From Pohlia nutans (taxonomy: Eukaryota > Streptophyta > Bryopsida > Bryales > Mniaceae): a stretch of DNA of 64,000 nt. The stretch covers positions 36,688,372 through 36,752,371 of the forward strand of contig CM040089.1 in assembly GCA_022496805.1 (NCBI GenBank), given 5' to 3'. The notes under the pieces were generated by a model. The model ran no database searches, was not told where the DNA came from, and was given only the letters and a program-made list of their open reading frames with translations. Positions within the stretch are counted from its first letter, which is position 1, and each line of letters starts with the position of its first letter. Shown in pieces: positions 36,700 to 49,110 of this stretch. The translations under genes were made by a program, and so were the position numbers.

Positions 36700-39014
36700 T
36701 CTTGTAAAGAAATTCAAAGATTTCAAATTTAGTATTCATGCATTTCTGAACCTTGCATTGTTGAATCTTCATAGGGTACATTAGTGATCCACTTTACCTT
36801 GCTTTCACCCAAAATGCATTATGCGAAATGTGGGTTTCTTATGGTGTATGGGCATGTAGTTTGTACAATTTTTACGAAAGCATTGGTAGAAGGGAATATA
36901 GTATAAGTACTTCAATGACCGTCACATTGAAAGAACATATACATCAACTTATGTTCTAAATGCTTAGATTGACTTTGATGCTAGGACATGATCAATCCAT
37001 TGTATATATTTATTGTGCGCAATGTCTGTTTAGTCATAATTTTAGGGAAAATTTAATGGAAGTATGTGTTTGTATTTCTAGTAATAAATATAATATATAG
37101 ATTTGTAGAGTGTTTCAAAAAAGTTGGTTTTTAAACTTAAGGAGGAATAAAAGAAAATGTAGTTTCCTTCACTTGATTTGTTGGCTTATGGTGGAACTCT
37201 ATAGAATGTGACACATTTTGTAATGTTGGAGATGCAGTAATATGACAAGTGATTTCTTGTCAACAACAAAAACTTGTGTCCACATTTATTGGGAACGCCA
37301 ATAATTGTCGTTACATTTAATAGTTAATGCCAATGCTAGTTTTACCACATATATACATTACATTTTGCACAATTGTGTTCTGTACAACAATACAATAAAA
37401 CAATATCAATTTGGGTTTGAGATTCGTGTGTTACCACAAACTAAAATATATAACAACGGGAACTGATAGCCATGTCAAATTTACTTTAGCAAGAAATACC
37501 ACGTGGCGCACTTGTTGAAATAAAACTATTTTTGACAATGGTTTATTGTTAGCTTCAATACTTTTCACTTTGCATTGCGGACCATTTAAGTCAGCCAAAT
37601 TGATTTTTGTTGAAATAAATGTCCATTTATATTAGTCATAAGATGACCATTCCCAAAGTGCCATATCATATGCAAATATCCTAAGCATTAAAATATGTTA
37701 GAGAGAATTTTTGACATTTTAGAAAACATATAATATGAAATTTTAAAAACACGTAATATAGAATTTTAGAGGGTAAAATGTTTTCCTTCTTTTAAATTAT
37801 AAAATTAAAATTCAACATTTTAAGAGGAAAAAATGAAATGAATATTTAAATGTTTAACTTTTTTTTCTATTTTCATTTATGTATAAAATGTTTTATAGAA
37901 TTATAATAAAAACTAAAAATTCTTGGAGGAACTTGCCTTAGGATACTTGTAATTCAACTTTATAAGTTTAAATCAAAATTAAAAGTTTTAAAAACATACA
38001 CAGTACTCATATTGTGATATATCTCAATACAATATAAAATTGTGTTTTTAATCCAAAGTCTACAGCAAAATGTCACAGTCAATTTATTTGTTTATTTACT
38101 GGTATTGCTCTAAAATGCCTTAAACAAAATATATATAGGCTTTTAAGACATATACAAAGTGGCTTTCTATAGGCTTCATTGCTTTTCTAACAAAGAAGTT
38201 GTTTTCAACATTCATTGCGACATTGTTTTTGACATTTAATAATAGAAAACCACTTTGTATCAATTTAATTTTTAATTTTTAATTTTTATAATAAAAATAG
38301 CTTTAAATGCCAAATCCTCCTTTAAAATGTCATTTGCCTTACAATATTCGGGGGATCATTAACATATGTCTCGTGTAAGCACGTGTGTTAAGAGGGTATT
38401 TCAATGGAGGCTATCATATAATTAGAATATCTTAGGCATACTTTAGAATATTCTAAGTATATTCCAAATGGATTCTTGAATTATTCTTTACTTGAATTTA
38501 AACATCCTAAATTACATATAATTTTTTATAATTAGGTAGTAATTTTTCCTTCCATGAATAAAAAGGACCCTATAGTATAACTCACGTGGTTTTCTACTTT
38601 TCTCATGGACACCCCAATAAGAAAATTTGCCTTAAATTGTCTTTTTTGTCTTAAAATTAACCATAATACATTTTATATCAAGAGTGATTTGCATTCTAGT
38701 TTGCCTTGAAGTTTTTACCTTGCACTTTGTTAATTGATTTAAACACCCTAATATGAGAGGTGTTTTTTCTTTTAGTGATTGTTTTGACATTGTAGACTCA
38801 TCTTTTTAACTCCAAAAAATTTGAAACTTGTGGATGAAATTTTATTTGACGCTTATATTCAAAATTATTAAAATTTTGATAGATGAAACCTTAAAATCAA
38901 AACAAGGTTCAAAACTTTTTGAATTAAAGAATGACTCCAACATTGGAAAAAGTGTCAAAAATTCAATGCCTTCTGAGGTGAGATTGCCTTAAGCAAATAG
39001 CTTCATGCCTCTCT
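36700..39014. other. AT-rich intergenic sequence
   Basis: No coding frame with plausible composition and no well-bounded repeats were found. Scattered GAATATTCTA-type motifs near 38420-38470 also occur near 17440-17510 and may be old repeat debris. Confidence 0.5.
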
Positions 39015-39510
39015 TCTATAAATTCCTAAAAGACAAAGGATATATGGTTTTAAAATGATGAATTCAATCGATTGTATTGTGAAAAATACAATTAAGTAGG
39101 GACTAAATTTTTTATATGACTAAAATCAGTCCATAACATTGTATGTGTTGGTCAAAAAAGAAAGAAATTTGAACAAAAGAAAGTCTACATAAGACCTATT
39201 CAAAAATGCTAAAGAAAAACATAAAACCCAATTCAAAATTTTTTGTTCTTTGGAGGTGAATTTAGGAGTGAATCCCTAAAGAACCAAAAAGCCTATTTGG
39301 GCCTCATGTTTTTTTAATCAATTTCAAGTAGGTCCTATGTGAGCTTCTTTTGTTCCAAATTATTTGTTTTTGACTAACACATGCAAAGTTCTTCACCCAT
39401 TTGTGTGATATAAAATTTGGTCCCTTACGAATTGCATTTTCTACAATACGATCGATTGAATTTGTTATGTTAAAACTAGGAATCCTTTGTCCTCTCGGAA
39501 TAAATAAGAA
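39015..39510. repeat. Long imperfect hairpin (arms about 205 bp)
   Basis: The left arm 39015-39225 contains AAAGGATATATGGTTTTAAA, AATTCAATCGATTGTATTGT and ATGTGTTGGTCAAAAA; the right arm 39305-39510 is its reverse complement at roughly 75-80% by eye. The loop is about 80 bases. It could be an old foldback MITE or a small-RNA-producing hairpin. The ORF at 39401-39622 is not supported. Confidence 0.65.
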
Positions 39511-40339
39511 AAGATATTCAAAGCCAAATCTATTTTTGGTAGTGTTAGAGTTTCTTCAACGGCACTCAAACAACCACCTAGATGAGGCCATTTTGTGTGT
39601 CAGGCTATGGAGGGCCCCATAGCGTCCTCCCCAAATTAGATAAGTTTAAGATGGGCAAGAATATTTTGTAGCTCATCTAACTCCATGGGCACAAACAAGG
39701 TTGCCAACGAGCCTTGAAGCGAAGTAAGTTGTTATCAAACATGACACTAACAAGTTTTTTAGGTGCTCATGGCCTAATCGTACAACTATGGGATTCATGT
39801 GATTGTGTTGAGGAAGTTTTGACAAAGACATTTGCATTGTACAATATAGTACCCACCAACAAGTTTACGTTCAATTTTTTGAATTGAGTACCGTTGAAAA
39901 TATAAGTCAACTTCAACAAATCGTATCTCTTGTGTACGATCGCCAAACTTCACGCAGCTGGCATGAAGCTATTTATCTTCTTGTTACATGATCATCGAAG
40001 CCACACATCTTAAAAAAATCAGATTGCGTCAACAAATCGGTCCTCAAGTCCTGTTGGAGGCTGCGACGCTGTGAAGCCAACGTCAATGCTCCTTGCGCCA
40101 ACGCAATTTAGCTTTAAATTTAGAGCTTCGACACCCTCTCTGTACAATACATGCTTGGGCGAGACAATGTGGTAGCTTGTGGACATATTATGTGTGTGTT
40201 TTAGCAAGTATGTGCACCTACTGAGACAAAAACATATTGTGTGAGATTACATGTGTTCTTGATTGCAACAAGCAAGTTCAGTGGGTGTCATAAGATGTGC
40301 TTTAGAGCTATAATGAAGACTAGACAATTGAGTGAGGCA

Positions 40340-41000
40340 AAGAAAGGGGTGATTGTTGGAATGCGTTGTAGTGGCATGTCAATCCATCATGTTGCAACAA
40401 AGTTAGAAATGACGTAGTCTACACTCTTTATTGTTTAGAATAAATTCTGAAATTGTAGAACAATGGAGTTGCTAAAGTCAAGTAGCATGCCTCCAAAATT
40501 CAATATGCATGACAAGATTTAGCTTGGCCGCATTTTTATACATAACTGACGTTTACCGCTTGCCGCAATTAGAGAAAAAACGCGTGTGAAGGTTTTCCCT
40601 ACCATATTAAGATAGACAATGAAGACTACTGGATTTTGCTACCGGGTTGTTGTAAAGAAGTTGTTTCTAAGTCATAAGGACAAAGTGGAGAAGTTGGCAT
40701 TTGCCAAAGAACACCGGAACTGGACGCCATCTAACTAGTAGAATGTGATATGGACAGACAAATCTTCATTCGAGAGCGGAAAAAAGGTCGAGGCAAATGA
40801 AGATTTGGTGACGGACATATGAACAATACTCTTGGGATTGTTTTGCGCCATCTTTTAGGTTTGGTCGTTCATTGGTGATGGTATGGGGTGCGTTCACCGG
40901 TTTTGATAAATGTCGTTTTGTTATAATGCCACCTGATAGAAGGAGAGGTAGGGATTTTGTTGATGTGATCAATGAGAGTCGCTTGAGTAGCTTCTACTTT
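40340..41000 (+). pseudogene. Tc1/mariner transposase, N-terminal and central part
   Basis: Frames must be switched. They give a helix-turn-helix-like start (V-G-M-R-C-S-G-M-S-I-H-H-V-A), then A-F-A-K-E-H-R-N-W, and N-V-I-W-T-D-K-S-S-F-E with the first catalytic Asp near 40755. After another shift comes V-M-V-W-G-A-F-T-G-F-D-K, the conserved V-W-G block of Tc1 enzymes (40872 onward). At least two adjacent TAG codons (near 40735) interrupt it. Confidence 0.65.
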
Positions 41001-42151
41001 CTCCACGATCACTATGAGACACTTACGCTCACATCAGAAATTTACACCCCTACCATTTTCAATGTTGTGACAATAAGTAGAAAATTGTGGTTCATTGTTT
41101 TGCCACAGACTTCTATCAAGGTAATAATGTGACAATGAACATTGTTCTTTTGTTGCCTCGAAATGTAAACAACATGCACATCTTCTCAATGATGTTTCAT
41201 ATTACAACCATGTACATGATCCCTTTGAAGAATCTAAAAGGAAAATCTCAATATTTCTGAATATTACCCCAATACACATATAATGGCCTTTGTTACAATG
41301 TTGTCCACTTACACTCTACTTCAATATCCTTTCAACAATGCTCTAGAGTCATCTCAACATTAATATTGGTTTTATATTGAGAGGTCACTTAGGCAAAGTC
41401 AACACATCATTTAGAGGTAATTGAGATTGATATTAGGTTTTATTTTAGACAACACTTGGTCATTATTTTCTAGTCATTTTTGCGTCGTTGAGATAACAAT
41501 GGCACGTCATTGAGACTTCAAGACAATACTTGACCAATATATATATATCTTATTGTAGAGAATATTTGGCCATTATTTTCTAATCGTTGTTGCATCGTTG
41601 ATACATCATTGAGACAACAATGACACAATTTGTGAGAATGTAAAAGAATTTTTATCTTCACTTCAATCTTACAATCTATATGGTCAATGTTTTGGAATTG
41701 TTTCTATATAGGTTTTTCAGTAGTCTAAGACAAAATACTATAATTGAATTCATATAATTTAAAATAAATAAAATTTTCTCATTGCAGAAAAAATGATAAT
41801 TTTGGAATGTATTTCTTATCAAACATAGTTACCAAATTTTAGAGGTTAATAGATGTTGAATGGTAAGCCTCTAAAATATTCAACTTGCTTCATGTGCCTT
41901 TTACTTAGCCACATTTGGTCACTTTACAAGTAAGATGGAGTCTTTTCTGGAAAACAATGTTGTGATTTTTTTTATTAATTTATTATTATTATCCTCTACA
42001 CTCACTAACATATTTCAAAACATAACTCAAATAAAAGCATAATTTGGGAGATGATGAACAAACAACATGTTCAAATAAAAGAATTCATTGCAATGAATTG
42101 TTGTAATGTTCATTTATAACTTGTAACAATTTATATTGTTGTGATGATAAA

Positions 42152-42868
42152 GGGCATTCTCACGATATGGGTGAGTGAAAAAATTATTCCGAAGTGATAG
42201 ATTTTTGGAGAAAATGGCCTTCCAAAAATTCTAGTTAATTTTTTGTAAATGATGGATGTATGAGATTTTGAAGGTTTAGAGGTATGAGGAATATCCACAC
42301 AATCATATTTTTGGCTTGGTTTATTTTTGAACAAGTGCCTTGCTACAACCACATTAGTAGAAAATACGATGTATGGTTTCAACTAAATTTAGTGTAAAGG
42401 ATCGTAAATAATTAGAATTTCATTAGTCAAATTTTTACATGGTCTCATGTGACTAGATGTTGAATAATTATGAAGTTATATTTTAAAATTACAATCCATC
42501 TATTCCATGATATTTGTTAAGTCTCGAAAACCTAAGAATCGAGAAAAGTAGCAAACCATAAAACTCATGTGAAGGGTTTGTTTCTTAAAACACATGTACG
42601 TATGGTGAGTTAGTGAAACATGAAATTTATATACCAAAAACAATGTGGGAAGGACGAAATCCATTAAAATATCATTTTTTTGAAGCAAACGAGTTTTTTA
42701 CATTGTTATTACAAATCAAATTTAATGCACCGAAGATGGGTAATTTTGAAAAATAAATTTGATGGACATTATAATTAGATAAGAAGTAAGCTCTAATCGA
42801 GAACATTTTTCTAATCAAAGACATTTTAACCACTACATTCACTACTTCACCGTACCATGAGAATGTCC
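42152..42868. mobile_element. Non-autonomous DNA transposon, 717 bp
   Basis: The left end GGGCATTCTCACGATATGG is inverted on the right as CCGTACCATGAGAATGTCC. The interior is the reverse complement of the 36062-36699 copy. No clear target duplication could be fixed. It sits between the two halves of the Tc1 transposase. Confidence 0.7.
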
Positions 42869-43143
42869 AAAAAATTAACATTGAAAGAATATCACTTGTT
42901 TTATATTTTTAATATTTTTTAACTATTTGGATATATGGTGTAGTTTATGTAAAAGTTTTTGCATTTCATAACAAATATTAATATTGTATGCAATTAATAT
43001 AATTAATATAAATATTTTGTTTATGAGATTGCAAATATTATTGTAACAAACACTATATTTAGTATATTATTATGGATAATTTAATTATGATTAAGTGAAG
43101 ATTTATTTTGACAAAGTCTTATTTCTAAAATGAATACATATAT

Positions 43144-43145
43144 GA

Positions 43146-43192
<47 letters not shown>
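43144..43192. repeat. (TA)n microsatellite
   Basis: About 24 TA units followed by a T-rich run. Confidence 0.95.
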
Positions 43193-43194
<2 letters not shown>

Positions 43195-44179
43195 TTATTT
43201 TTTATTTTTTTTGTAGACAACAATTGGCCATTATTTCCTAATCATTGTCGCATTGCTCAAACAATGTTCATAGTTGTTGCATGGTTGAGATAATGGTGAT
43301 ACGTCGTTGAAACAATGACAATCATCAATATATCATTGAAACAATATTGATCATCGATACATCATTGAGACAACAGTGGCACAACATTGAGACTTCAAGG
43401 CTAGAGACAATTTGTCTATTTTCATTTTCTAAATCATCTAATTAGACCATTTAATCCCTAAAGACCCGAGGGGTATAGAGCAATACTAAGATGTATTATA
43501 AAATGTGACTCCAATAACTTTGATGAAGTTTATTCCAACAAAGGGAATGGAAATTATAATGTTTGAAAATTATCTTTACGGTCAAATTTCCCAAACATAA
43601 TTTAAAAAATTCAACAAAATTTCATTTTGTATTTTTAGAAGAAAAAATTGGTATTATTGGTTAGAATTATATTTTTCATTCTAGAAACAAAAAAGAAGCA
43701 AAAGAATTGATCAAAAGAACAACAATACTTTCTCAAATAGTAAATTTTGTAGCATTGGACAATGTCCTGGGGGATGCACTCTTCTATGTGTATGAGGAAT
43801 CATGTGAGTGCACAAGAGGGGGATTAATTAAAACAACAATGTACAAGTTACACATACATTAGTTTTTGGTTAGATAGATTATTTTTTTAGCTTTGTTGTT
43901 GGTAGGCTAAACGAAGCAAACCCGTGCTTTCAAAATTTTCACCTATGACATACTAAAGTGATTAGATGCTTAAAGGCTTCACGTGTCTTTTTTTCAAACT
44001 TTGACTTGATATCTAGATTTACAACAAAGTGGTTAGTGTGTGTAACAGCTTGAATTGTCAAATACATTTGACCATTTGATTGTAATAGTATGACCATCTG
44101 ACAAAATATAAATTTGACTTTAGACTCCATGACATTAGTTTGACAAAGCTAAGAAGTTAGTAGGAAAATGATGAATTGA

Positions 44180-44330
44180 ACTGTTGACTCAATGCTGCAA
44201 AATTTGCCAATTTTGTATAGATGTTGACACAATGTTGGCTCAATGTTGACACAATGTTGACTCAATGTTGATACAATTTTGACTTAGTGTTGACTCAATG
44301 TTTACAAAATTTGCCAATTTTGTATAGATG
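44180..44330. repeat. Short tandem repeat, TTGAC(T/A)CAATG unit
   Basis: The 10-12-base unit TGTTGACACAA/TGTTGACTCAA is repeated at least eight times with variation. Looser copies continue to about 44720, and related TTGAGACAACAATG words lie at 41400-41630 and 43210-43400. There is no spacer/repeat structure of a CRISPR type. Confidence 0.75.
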
Positions 44331-44730
44331 TTAATACAATGATGAGCCATCAACACTATAGCAATGTAACCTTGTTGGTATAATAAGGCCTAATTTTCCG
44401 ATCATACTTTCAACAATGGCTCAATGTTGAGCCAATGATGTGAAAATAAAGTGTGCATATGTATGTGGTTAAGCAATGTGCCACAATGTCTCAACAAATT
44501 CCATCCAAATTTTGTTACAATGTTGTCCAAATTCTATGTTCCAACAATGAGAACTTATTGATTCAATAATTACATAGCACTATGGAAGTGATATTGAAAT
44601 ATTCTGGTGCAATGTTGTGTCAATGTGTATTGTACCATTGTTGAGCCAATATTGAACTTTTAGATTGTGTCAAAGTAGTTGACACAACATTGCCTTAATG
44701 CTAATTGAAAACATATAGTAGTTTCAAGAG

Positions 44731-45045
44731 ATGCATGGAAAAGGTGCTTTGGTGCACCGTACCAAGGAGTCAAATGGGTGTAGACATTCGCATGGCATGA
44801 GGAAGCTTTTGTGGCCCGCAAACTCTCATTACTTAAACCCCATCGAAAACCTATGGAAGATAGTAAAAGACATTGTTAAAAATAAGGCGCTACCGCAAAA
44901 TAGAGAGGAATTATTAAAAACCATTCAACAAGCATTGGAAGAAGTGTCTCTAGGAATAATGGAAGTTCTCCTTGCTAGTGTGCCTTATGTATGAAGGCCG
45001 TAATCAATGCTAATGATGGTAGCACTAGGTGGTAGGTAGCTTGTC
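44731..45045 (+). pseudogene. Tc1/mariner transposase, C-terminal part
   Basis: Reads A-L-V-H-R-T-K, then L-L-W-P-A-N-S-H-Y-L-N-P-I-E-N-L-W-K, the signature around the last catalytic acidic residue of Tc1-like transposases. The C-terminus continues to L-A-S-V-P-Y-V. A shift to another frame then gives M-K-A-V-I-N-A-N-D-G-S-T-R-W followed by a stop, the usual end of such proteins. The Asp expected before the H-R-T-K block is not seen. Confidence 0.75.
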
Positions 45046-45363
45046 ATGAAAAGCTCTATTTTAATATGATTTTACTATTTTTTTTTGTAGATTCTTATTA
45101 TATCAGTAAAGTAGACTTGATTATCTTTCCGACGCAGTTTGCAGTTTGAACCCATGGTGGCAAGTTGAAATTGATGATGTATGTTATGTTTCTGAAAATT
45201 TCAGTCACTAAACGTGAACTTGTTGGTGGATATTGTACAAGGCGAGGTCCAAAGAAAAGAAGGAGAATTTTGGCTACATACATTGCTTGTTGATATCAAA
45301 GGACACTTTGCGGTTGTACAATATTCCTAAGGACAGAAAATAAACCCCTAGCTATAAAGCGGC

Positions 45364-46868
45364 CCCTGTCCAATACTCCAATGGTGGGCTTGAGGTGTGC
45401 CCGATCGATGTCAACCATGCCATTGACGTAGAGGGCAACTTGGAGCTTGAGATCTTGGGTTCGCATGTTGTTAGATTAGGAAGTAGAGAGGCCTGAATGC
45501 CATGCAGGTCGCAAGGGGTGAAACCTACCAAACTCGAGCAGAAGGAACAAAAGCATCGCGAATATGATTGTCGCGCTCAAGCCCATGCGACTGCGGACAT
45601 GGCCGCTGTTGCTCGTATGAAGGTAGAAGCATTGTTGGACACAAGCGTTCCCAACCTCTTCTCGCTGAACCCGGATGCCACTGGACGTTTGTATGGTACG
45701 GTCCACCAACTCCTCTTGGTGCATTAACTACATTTTGGTGCACATTTGTGCACTTTGAGCATTTTGTCTAAAAAGCTAACTTTCAAACCAATTTAAAAAT
45801 TATGTAGCAATGATTCAATGAAAAGTGAGTGAAGCAACTTCTAAATTTATGTACGTATTAACCAAAAATAAAAAATTAGAATGTATAAATGATTTTTTCT
45901 TTAAGATTTTGAGTACCAAAACTCCCATTCCAATAACAATTTTACCAATTTGTGATCAAACTTTGAATGTAAATATAGTTCATTTTTGATTCTATATTTA
46001 AAAATCTAAAAATAAGAAAACCTGCAAATTTTCATTCTCAAATACATTCAATAAAGAAATCCATCAAAGATTTTAAAAAAAAATAGAGAAACAATTAATC
46101 CCTCCCAAAAATAACACATTAAATTTTTTGGAAACTTTAACAAATTAAAAAAAAATTGAAAAAAATTGGAAGATATTTTTTTTCACATATTTAAACATTG
46201 GAAAAATTCATAGCTCAAAAGTTTATCCACAACCCTCTATTCTCCTTTTTTTTTAGAATCTAAAGTGCATATTAGCATTGTGACAATGCACTAGTTTACC
46301 CTTTGTTTCATCCTCCATTAAAATATAATGCCAAATTTTTAAATTTCTATCAATTTTTTTTTCTCTTTTATCGGTACGGTCCATCCTACCACTTCAGATT
46401 TCAGAAAAATATTTTTCTCTCTTTGAATTGGATTTTTCTTGTTCTCAAAATCATCAAAAGAGTGCATAGTAACAATAATTCTAGTGAACCGTACCATACA
46501 AAGGCCTCACTACTAGCCCCAATACAAAAGAGTACTTGGAACTTTGAAGGCGCTAGAAACTCAAGCAACTGCGAGCAAAGGTGATAGCAGAGGAGGAAGA
46601 TGAAGTCACACTGAACGTGTGGTCTGCTGCGGCGAAAGCAACCAAGTTGGCAACTGCCAGGGGCGAGGAGACAACAATCGATAGAGAGGTTGTTGCCGGC
46701 AAAAATTTAGGCGCCAACAAAGAGTTCACTTGGCTAGGAGATGCCGTACCTTGTGTTCTTCAACGTGCAACTACTAATAGAGGTAGAGCTCCTCGGCCAC
46801 CGATTGTGCCTCCACAAATCACGCCCATGTTGAGAATGTGGTTTGCTCAACGCCAATCACACATTTAA
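45364..46868 (+). pseudogene. GC-rich coding relic split by MITE B, function unknown
   Basis: A continuous frame runs from P-V-Q-Y-S-N-G-G-L-E (45364) through K-L-E-Q-K-E-Q-K-H-R-E-Y-D and V-P-N-L-F-S-L-N-P-D-A-T to 45682, is interrupted by the 826-bp MITE, and resumes at 46512 (S-P-N-T-K-E-Y-L-E-L) to Q-R-Q-S-H-I-stop at 46868. Removing the MITE and one ACT copy restores frame. Stops remain at 45494-45496 and twice just after 46540. The charged, helical character and C-terminal P-P-I-V-P-P-Q tail fit a transposon-encoded DNA-binding or accessory protein, but I cannot name a family. Confidence 0.5.
45683..46508. mobile_element. Harbinger-like MITE B, 826 bp
   Basis: The left end GGACGTTTGTATGGTACGG and the complement of the right end, GAGGCCTTTGTATGGTACGG, are flanked by ACT (45680-45682, 46509-46511). 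It is the same family as 15654-16453 but reversed, sharing for example GTGCACATTTGTGCACTTTG. It splits the coding relic 45364-46868. Confidence 0.75.
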
Positions 46869-47594
46869 GAGGAAAGCAAATTGATTTTAGCTAGCAATAT
46901 GATTTTTATAGATGTTCAATGTATATTAATATCCTTGACCCTTAAACGACTTTGCAAGCTCCATTGGTTTGATAGTATTTTGGAAGAATATTGCTCGTAA
47001 CTTCTACTCTGTTGCATCAAATGGGGTTTATAAATGTCAAATTGAGCACCTTTGAAGAATCTATATATTTTAACATCCAATTTCCTATTTGTGCACTTGG
47101 CCATATAATCATGCATTTGGCTTCCAGGCGCACTAAAAATTCAGATTGGTAGAAATTGCATGAATTATGTGGTCAATTTTTTTCTCCCACAAATTTGGTT
47201 GCAAAAGGGATAAATTGCAAATTGTTGGAAATTGTCGAGTCTTTTTTTTTGAAAAAGCCATTACTTGTGCTCTGAATATTTTTGAAGTGGATTCTATACG
47301 CAACAAAACTCTCCTTTGAAATTAATCTTGACACATAGTAGGTTAGAAAATACAAGAGGTTGGAGTTCTCAAACAACAAGTTAAATACACATCTTACAAA
47401 ACCATATAAACATATTGTAAACAATTGGAAGTAGGCCACAAATAGACGACTATGTTTTAAATATGCTTTTTAGTACACAAAAACACTTTACAAGTTTACA
47501 ATTTATAAGAAAAGTACAAACTTTTAAACCGCTACCTTAACAACTAAACTAAAAAACCACATACTATATAGTATTATACTCATCTACTCTAGTA

Positions 47595-47825
47595 AGCATC
47601 TAATTCATTTTGCAACCTCTAGTCACCTATGCCTTCAATTTGCATTGCAACATATTCAAGTATGTGCAACTTTGCTTCATTTGTAATAGTGATTTGCTTC
47701 ATCCACACGTAATCATATAGTGCCATTCTTGTAGTTGTTGCTTCCTCCTTCCAAATAGCAACTCCACCATGACATTTCTTTGTTGTATTATCAAAATAGA
47801 GTGTCCAACCTCTTGGAACAAACTT
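47595..47825 (-). pseudogene. Retrotransposon RNase H-like fragment
   Basis: On the minus strand: G-W-T-L-Y-F-D-N-T-T-K-K, then G-G-V-A-I-W, then I-T-N-E-A-K-L, then G-I-G-D-stop-R-L-Q-N-E-L. These correspond to the Y-F-D, N-E-A and G-D-S blocks that carry catalytic Asp, Glu and Asp in plant Ty3-type RNase H domains. No reverse transcriptase or integrase is found nearby, so this is a captured or residual piece. Confidence 0.5.
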
Positions 47826-48059
47826 GTGAGAACAACAAGCCAAGCGGTTCACTCCCCTATACAGAGTCCATGGGATTTCACATGAACAACATCGTTGTCA
47901 ACTCCAATGGGGCTTCAAAATGCAATAAGAAAGGAGGAAAAAGAATGTGCGGCCATGCACCCTCAACCACCTGCACAAGAAACAAAACAAAAGAATCATA
48001 AAACATCGATCTATCTACTTTTTGCGGGTCGCTAATGATGCATAGCCGCCCCTTTTGCT

Positions 48060-48392
48060 TTCTTCCGCGGCCATGGGAGCATAGGAGAACATATTGATGT
48101 TCTCTTTAGGAGACGAAAAAGGAGGTCCGCGGACCCTCGGCCCCGAAAAACCTAGATTTTTTTATTTTTTATTTTTGGGCGTTTCCGAGGGATTGAGGGT
48201 ATGCAATATTGTACGCTCCATCTTCCAGCCCTCAAGGGAACATACATATGTTCTTCCACACCCTCTCATAGCCGCCTCACAAATATAAAAGGCGGCCATG
48301 GGAGCATGGAAGAACATATTTATATTCTTTTGAGGAGAGGACGAACGAAACAGGATCCGCGCGTGCAGACCCTCTACCCCGAAAAACCCGGA

Positions 48393-48423
<31 letters not shown>

Positions 48424-48799
48424 GCTGTGACAGAGGGGCTGAGGTATGCGGCAGCGTACCTTCCATCCTCCAGTCCTCAAGGGAACATATTTATGTTCTT
48501 TTGAGGAGAAGACAATTGAAAGAGGGTCCTCGCGCACGAACCCTCTACCTTGGAAAACCTGGAATTGTTTATTTATTTTTGGGTGTGGCGGAGGGGCTGA
48601 GGGTATGCAGTAGCGCACCCTCCATCCTCCAACTTTCAAGAGAATATGTATATGTTCTTCCACACCTTCTCATAGCCCGAATCATAACCGCCTCACGAGT
48701 ATATAAGGCGGCTATGGGAGTATGGAAGAACATATTTATGTTCTTTTTAGGACAAATGAAAAAAGGTCCGTGCGTGCGAACCCTCTGCCCCGGAAAACC

Positions 48800-48876
<77 letters not shown>

Positions 48877-49110
48877 AATTTGGGGGCATGGCAGAGGAGC
48901 TGAGGATATGCGACAACGCACCCTCCATCCTCCATGGGAGCATGGGAGTTTATGTTCTCTTGAGGAGAGGATGAAAGAGGGTCCATACGCACGGACCCTT
49001 AGCCTCGGAAAACTTAAAAAAAGTAAAAGTAAAAGTAAAATTAAAAAATTAAAAATTAAAAAGATGGGCCGTGGCCGAGGGACTGAGGGTATGCGGTATT
49101 GGAATGTTGT
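48060..49110. repeat. Tandem repeat array, unit about 200 bp, with (AT)n tracts
   Basis: At least four to five diverged units, each with CATGGGAGCATGGAAGAACA, GAGGAGAGGA, GGTCCGCGCGTGCGGACCCT-like sequence, CCCCGAAAAACCCGGA, an (AT)n stretch, GGCGGAGGGGCTGAGGGTAT and CACCCTCCATCCTCCA. The (AT)n tracts at about 48388-48421 and 48803-48872 create artefact ORFs of Tyr-Ile repeats. It holds no gene. Confidence 0.8.

Larger units (their letters stand above)
39847..45235 (+). mobile_element. Tc1/mariner element, transposase split, 5.4 kb
   Basis: Flanked by TA (39845-39846, 45236-45237). The left end TAGTACCCACCAACAAGTTT is inverted on the right as CTTGTTGGTGGATATTG. Two transposase pieces (40340-41000 and 44731-45045) are separated by about 3.7 kb containing a second MITE (42152-42868), a TA microsatellite and TTGAGACAAC/TTGACACAATG-type repeats. 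The element has been expanded by later insertions and is not functional. Confidence 0.7.

Noticed and set aside
44180..44330. Regular short repeats that might suggest a CRISPR-like array
   Set aside because: Units of 10-12 bases are directly adjacent without unique spacers, in a eukaryotic context.
48201..48992. Several ORFs with long Tyr-Ile runs
   Set aside because: Translations of (AT)n tracts inside the repeat array.
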